A stretch of 64,000 bases of DNA from Toxorhynchites rutilus septentrionalis. Lineage: Eukaryota > Arthropoda > Insecta > Diptera > Culicidae. The position numbers and the translations under genes were made by a program. Positions within the stretch are counted from its first letter, which is position 1. Each line of letters begins with the position of its first letter. Below the pieces are notes generated by a model that made no database searches, had not been told where the DNA came from, and saw only the letters and a list, made by a program, of their open reading frames with translations. Location of the stretch: the NCBI RefSeq assembly GCF_029784135.1, contig NC_073745.1, positions 41,682,420 through 41,746,419 on the forward strand, read 5' to 3'. Positions 60,401-64,000 of this stretch are shown one piece after another.

Positions 60401-60420
60401 ATTCGAATGATAGAGTAGAT
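54401..60420. repeat. ~177 bp satellite array, 34 units
   Basis: Thirty-four units, each marked by GATGAGAGTTACGTAAGAGG or a variant, begin at about 54402, 54581, 54758, 54934, 55114 and so on to 60234. Lengths run from about 173 to 181. Each unit has GATAGAGGAGATCA, CACTACAAATCTGCATCATC, a poly-A run and ATGAAATCGATCCAC. Several distinct unit types recur in order, giving blocks of seven and nine units. No relation to the 164 bp unit is obvious apart from the phrase GGATGAGAGTT. The short frames within are by-products. Confidence 0.96.
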
Positions 60421-61234
60421 CACGCATCGCAAAAAAAAGTTATATTCGGGAACATAGGGCCCTATTCCAGAAAACGAGACGAGCAGACGAGCGCTCGTCT
60501 CGTTTGTTTTCATATTCCAGAATCCGAGCTCGACTAAAAACAGACGAGTAGCTCGTCTGGCTCGACGACCGTTTGGCCGCGCTCGTCGATGAATCAGTCG
60601 AATCGTCTAGTTTGTTTGATGTGTTTGTTCACCTTGTTGATTGAAAACATCGGTATTCTTCTGCTCCGCCTTTATCTTCAAAAATTGTTTCACGACTAAA
60701 CTAGTATTGCATAAGCAATGTATGTTTTCAACTGCAACCATCAAATTCAATTCAGTAATTGCAAGATTTTACAGATTTTCAAATGGACCTCTCCCAAACA
60801 ACACAACCAAATGTAAACATTGAACTCATATCCAGGGATGCTAGATGATTGTTTTGCATATATGAACACGGCACGAAAAGGGTCTTCACATATTGAACGA
60901 AAATGAGTAATTCAAAACAACTACTTTATTGGAAATACGTATATATAGATTTAAAACTTTTCTTGATAAATCGTTGATTAGGTGAACAAACATTGCCCCC
61001 AATAAATCCATAATAACAAAACGTCTGATGATAACACACAACCATATGCTCGAGGAAAAATATTAATGAAACCAAAAGATATATGAAACTTATTCCTTTT
61101 TGTTGTTTTTTTTTTTTTAATATTTTGGCACTGAGAAAAGAGTATCGATTGATCAATTTTAAAACTGTTTGTTGTTTTTCTCAAAACAAAAACATGTCTT
61201 CTTATCTGACTTCACTGATCATACTGAGAAAAAC
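60421..61234. other. Insert splitting off the last satellite unit, with GC-rich hairpins
   Basis: Starts near TAGGGCCCTATTCCAGAAAA (60456) and contains nested inverted wording around GACGAGC/GCTCGTC (60475-60605), for example CGAGACGAGC then GCTCGTCTCG, giving strong hairpins. The rest is AT-rich with no gene. The TAGGGCCC edge also occurs beside the element at 34988-36303. The other end of the insert is not clear. Confidence 0.5.
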
Positions 61235-61370
61235 TGATTTCTCATGAATTTGATCCACTAAATTTTTGAAGGATGAAAGTAACGTAAGAGTTATGGTCCA
61301 GTTCTTATATTCAATCTGCATATTTATTCGTGTAATATCAGGGAAAAATCGAAAACATGTTTTTTATTCT
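61235..61370. repeat. Isolated diverged unit of the ~177 bp satellite
   Basis: Contains TGATCCACTAAATTTTTGAA, GGATGAAAGTAACGTAAGAG, TATGGTCCAGTTCTTATATT and GTAATATCAGGGAAAAATCG in the order of the array unit, with a gap where GATAGAGGAGATCAAGCAC should be. It is about 800 bases past the array end. Confidence 0.8.
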
Positions 61371-61915
61371 GACCTATTCGACAAATAAAATTAAAAACAT
61401 TTTGATTGTTTCTATTCGCCAAAAACAAGGAAAATGACACATTCTCCATTTATAACTTACTTTTCGAACAGAAGCAAATCGAACGAAACGCAAAAACAAC
61501 TCGAACGAAAATCGGATTTCTGAAGTAACATTTCTGTTAGTATTGTAAGACTATTTGTTGTTGCAAATAAAATAACTTAGGTACTTAAGGACATTAGAGC
61601 TTTGAAATAAAAAGACGATTCGTAATATTTATTAAACATAATTTTACAAGCTTATTCGTTGAATTGATAATCCAGTGATCCAGTTCATTTCCTCGGGGTG
61701 ATCCACAACGGTACATGAAAAAAAGAAATATTAGAAAAATTTAATGAAATAATAAATCAATATTATCAAAAACATAACATTAAATATTAACGTTTTAGAA
61801 AGCATTCTCGTATAAAAAAATTATTTCCAAATGATTTTTGATAGACCGCGAGATATAGAACTAGTTTTTGAAATTTCCAAATTCGAATCGATACTTTATT
61901 CGATAGTTTTTCATA
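61371..61915. other. AT-rich spacer before the third satellite
   Basis: No gene or repeat recognised. Confidence 0.6.
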
Positions 61916-64000
61916 CCGCGACTGAAGAGGTTTCGTTATAGGTTGTCTTGAAGTAACCGAAGGACTTCCTCTTATATTTAAAAGGATAACTATTTATAAC
62001 GCGACCGAAGAGGTTTCATCATGGGTTGCCTCGAAAGGAACCGGAGGAATTCCTCTTATATTTGAATCGATATTTATTTATTACGCGACCGAAGAGGTTT
62101 CGTCATGGGTTACCTCGAGAGGAACCGGAGGAATTCCTCTTATATTTGAATCAATATTTATTTATTACGCGACCGAAGAGGTTTCGTCATGGGTTACCTC
62201 GGAAGGAACCGGAGGAATTCCTCTTATATTTGAATCAATATTTATTTATTACGCGACCGAAGAGGTTTCGTCATGGGTTACCTCGGAAGGAACCGGAGGA
62301 ATTCCTTTTATATTTGAATCGATATTTATTTATTACGCGACCGAAGAGGTTTCGTCATGGGTTACCTCGGAAGGAACCGGAGGAATTCCTCTTATATTTG
62401 AATCAATATTTATTTATTACGCGACCGAAGAGGTTTCGTCATGGGTTACCTCGAAAGGAACCGGAGGAATTCCTCTTATATTTGAATCGATATTTATTTA
62501 TTACGCGACCGAAGAGGTTTCGTCATGGGTTACCTCGAAAGGAACCGGAGGAATTCCTCTTATATTTGAATCAATATTTATTTATTACGCGACCGAAGAG
62601 GTTTCGTCATGGGTTACCTCGGAAGGAACCGGAGGAATTCCTCTTATATTTGAATCAATATTTATTTATTACGCGACCGAAGAGGTTTCATCATGGGTTA
62701 CCTCGGAAGGAACCGGAGGAATTCCTCTTATATTTGAATCGATATTTATTTATTACGCGACCGAAGAGGTTTCGTCATGGGTTACCTCGGAAGGAACCGG
62801 AGGAATTCCTCTTATATTTGAATCAATATTTATTTATTACGCGACCGAAGAGGTTTCGTCATGGGTTGCCTCGAAAGGAACCGGAGGAATTCTTCTTATA
62901 TTTAAATCGATAATTACTTATAACGCGACCGAAGAGGTTTCGTCATGGGTTGCCTCGAAAGGAACCGGAGGAATCCCTCTTTTATATTAATCGATAATTA
63001 CTTATAACGCGACCGAAGAGGTTTCGTCATGGGTTGCCTCGAAAGGAACCGGAGGAATTCCTCTTATATTTAAATCGATAATTACTTATAACGCGACCGA
63101 AGAGGTTTCGTCATGGGTTGCCTCGAATGGAACCGGAGGAATTCCTCTTATATTTAAATCGATAATTACTTATAACGCGACCGAAGAGGGTTGCATGGGT
63201 TGGGTTGCCTCGAAAGGAACCGGAGGAATCCCTCTTATATATTAAACGATAATTACTTATAACGCGACCGAAGAGGTTTCGTCATGGGTTGCCTCGAAAG
63301 GAACCGGAGAAATCCCTCTTATATTATAAACGATAATTACTCATAACGCGACCGAAGAGGTTTCGTCATAGATTGCCTCGAAAGGAACCGGAGGAATCCC
63401 TCTTATATATTAAACGATAATTAATTATAACGCGACCGAAGAGGTTTCGTCATGGGTTGCCTCGAAAGGAACCGGAGGAATCCCTCTTTTATATTAAACG
63501 ATAATTACTTATAACGCGACCGAAGAGGTTTCGTCATGGGTTGCCTCGAAAGGAACCGGAGGAATTCCTCTTATATTTGAATCGATATTTATTTATTACG
63601 CGACCGAAGAGGTTTCGTCATGGGTTACCTCGAAAGGAACCGGAGGAATTCCTCTTATATTTGAATCAATATTTATTTAGTACGCGACCGAAGAGGTTTC
63701 GTCATGGGTTACCTCGGAAGGAACCGGAGGAATTCCTCTTATATTTGAATCAATATTTATTTATTACGCGACCGAAGAGGTTTCATCATGGGTTACCTCG
63801 GAAGGAACCGGAGGAATTCCTCTTATATTTGAATCGATATTTATTTATTACGCGACCGAAGAGGTTTCGTCATGGGTTACCTCGGAAGGAACCGGAGGAA
63901 TTCCTCTTATATTTGAATCAATATTTATTTATTACGCGACCGAAGAGGTTTCGTCATGGGTTACCTCGAAAGGAACCGGAGGAATTCCTCTTATATTTGA
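61916..64000. repeat. 84 bp satellite array, about 25 units, cut by the window edge
   Basis: Units start with ACGCGACCGAAGAGG at 61999, 62083, 62167, 62251 and onward, mostly exactly 84 bp apart, with a diverged first unit near 61918. Each has GTTTCGTCATGGGTT, CCTCGRAAGGAACCGGAGGA and ATTCCTCTTATATTTGAATC. One type ends TATTTATTTATT (61999-62890 and from about 63590), another ends AATTACTTATA (62890-63590). It continues beyond base 64000, so total length is unknown. Confidence 0.97.
62026..62913 (+). other. 295-codon open frame made by the 84 bp satellite (probably not a gene)
   Basis: 84 bases is 28 codons, so a stop-free frame in one unit stays open through every identical unit. The product would be eleven copies of a 28-residue block with KEPEEFLLYLN, YLFITRPKRF and RHGLPR. 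Changes between units include amino acid replacements (Arg/Gln in LNRY, Arg/His in RFRHG), so I see no sign of protein-level selection. The frame closes when unit type changes. No promoter or start context supports it. Confidence 0.7.

Noticed and set aside
62026..62913. A 295-residue repeat protein
   Set aside because: The frame exists because the satellite unit is 84 bases. Units differ by amino acid changes, the frame ends at a change of unit type, and there is no start context or non-repeat domain.

Overview
This 64 kb window is AT-rich, repeat-dense eukaryotic DNA. The mobile-element mix points to an insect, most likely a culicine mosquito: a Bel/Pao LTR retrotransposon, DD34D and DD37E mariner-type transposons, a tRNA-derived SINE, short GT-AG introns and many small inverted-repeat elements. 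The species call is inference. I see no intact host protein-coding gene; nearly every long reading frame belongs to a transposon or a satellite repeat.

Layout. 1-14 kb is a mosaic of decayed elements: a THAP-domain remnant facing an intron-containing zinc-finger-like gene remnant (3.0-4.4 kb), a GC-rich island (5.0-5.6 kb), an inverted-repeat element carrying histone H2A debris and two histone 3' stem-loops (7.65-8.9 kb), nested inverted-repeat elements (9.0-10.0 kb), and a decayed non-LTR reverse transcriptase (10.6-13.7 kb) split by a 1.1 kb insertion. 14.2-22.7 kb is a diverged repeat field hit by a DD37E transposon (14.40-15.80 kb) and by a complete-ended Bel/Pao element (16.156-22.559 kb). 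That Bel/Pao copy has 407 bp LTRs with no difference I could see and a 5 bp target duplication, but most of its reverse transcriptase is deleted.

23-48 kb holds two long foldback elements (23.3-24.6 and 43.2-46.2 kb), several copies of a dispersed repeat ending in CTAGT with internal ~140 bp units, a mariner with one nonsense codon (28.82-30.10 kb), a second DD37E element with perfect 49 bp ends (32.89-34.18 kb), a SINE with clear target duplications (41.85-42.12 kb), and three islands of more balanced composition (about 26.4-28.4, 36.3-37.9 and 46.9-48.1 kb) rich in ATTA-type motifs that may be single-copy regulatory DNA.

48.4-64 kb is almost entirely satellite: 34 units of 164 bp, then 34 units of about 177 bp, then about 25 units of 84 bp running off the right edge. 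The first two show higher-order block structure. The 84 bp unit is a whole number of codons, so it produces a 295-codon open frame that is probably not a gene. The satellite block is the most interesting part of the window; culicine mosquitoes are known to have a satellite locus that makes abundant piRNAs, and the 164 bp array should be compared with it.
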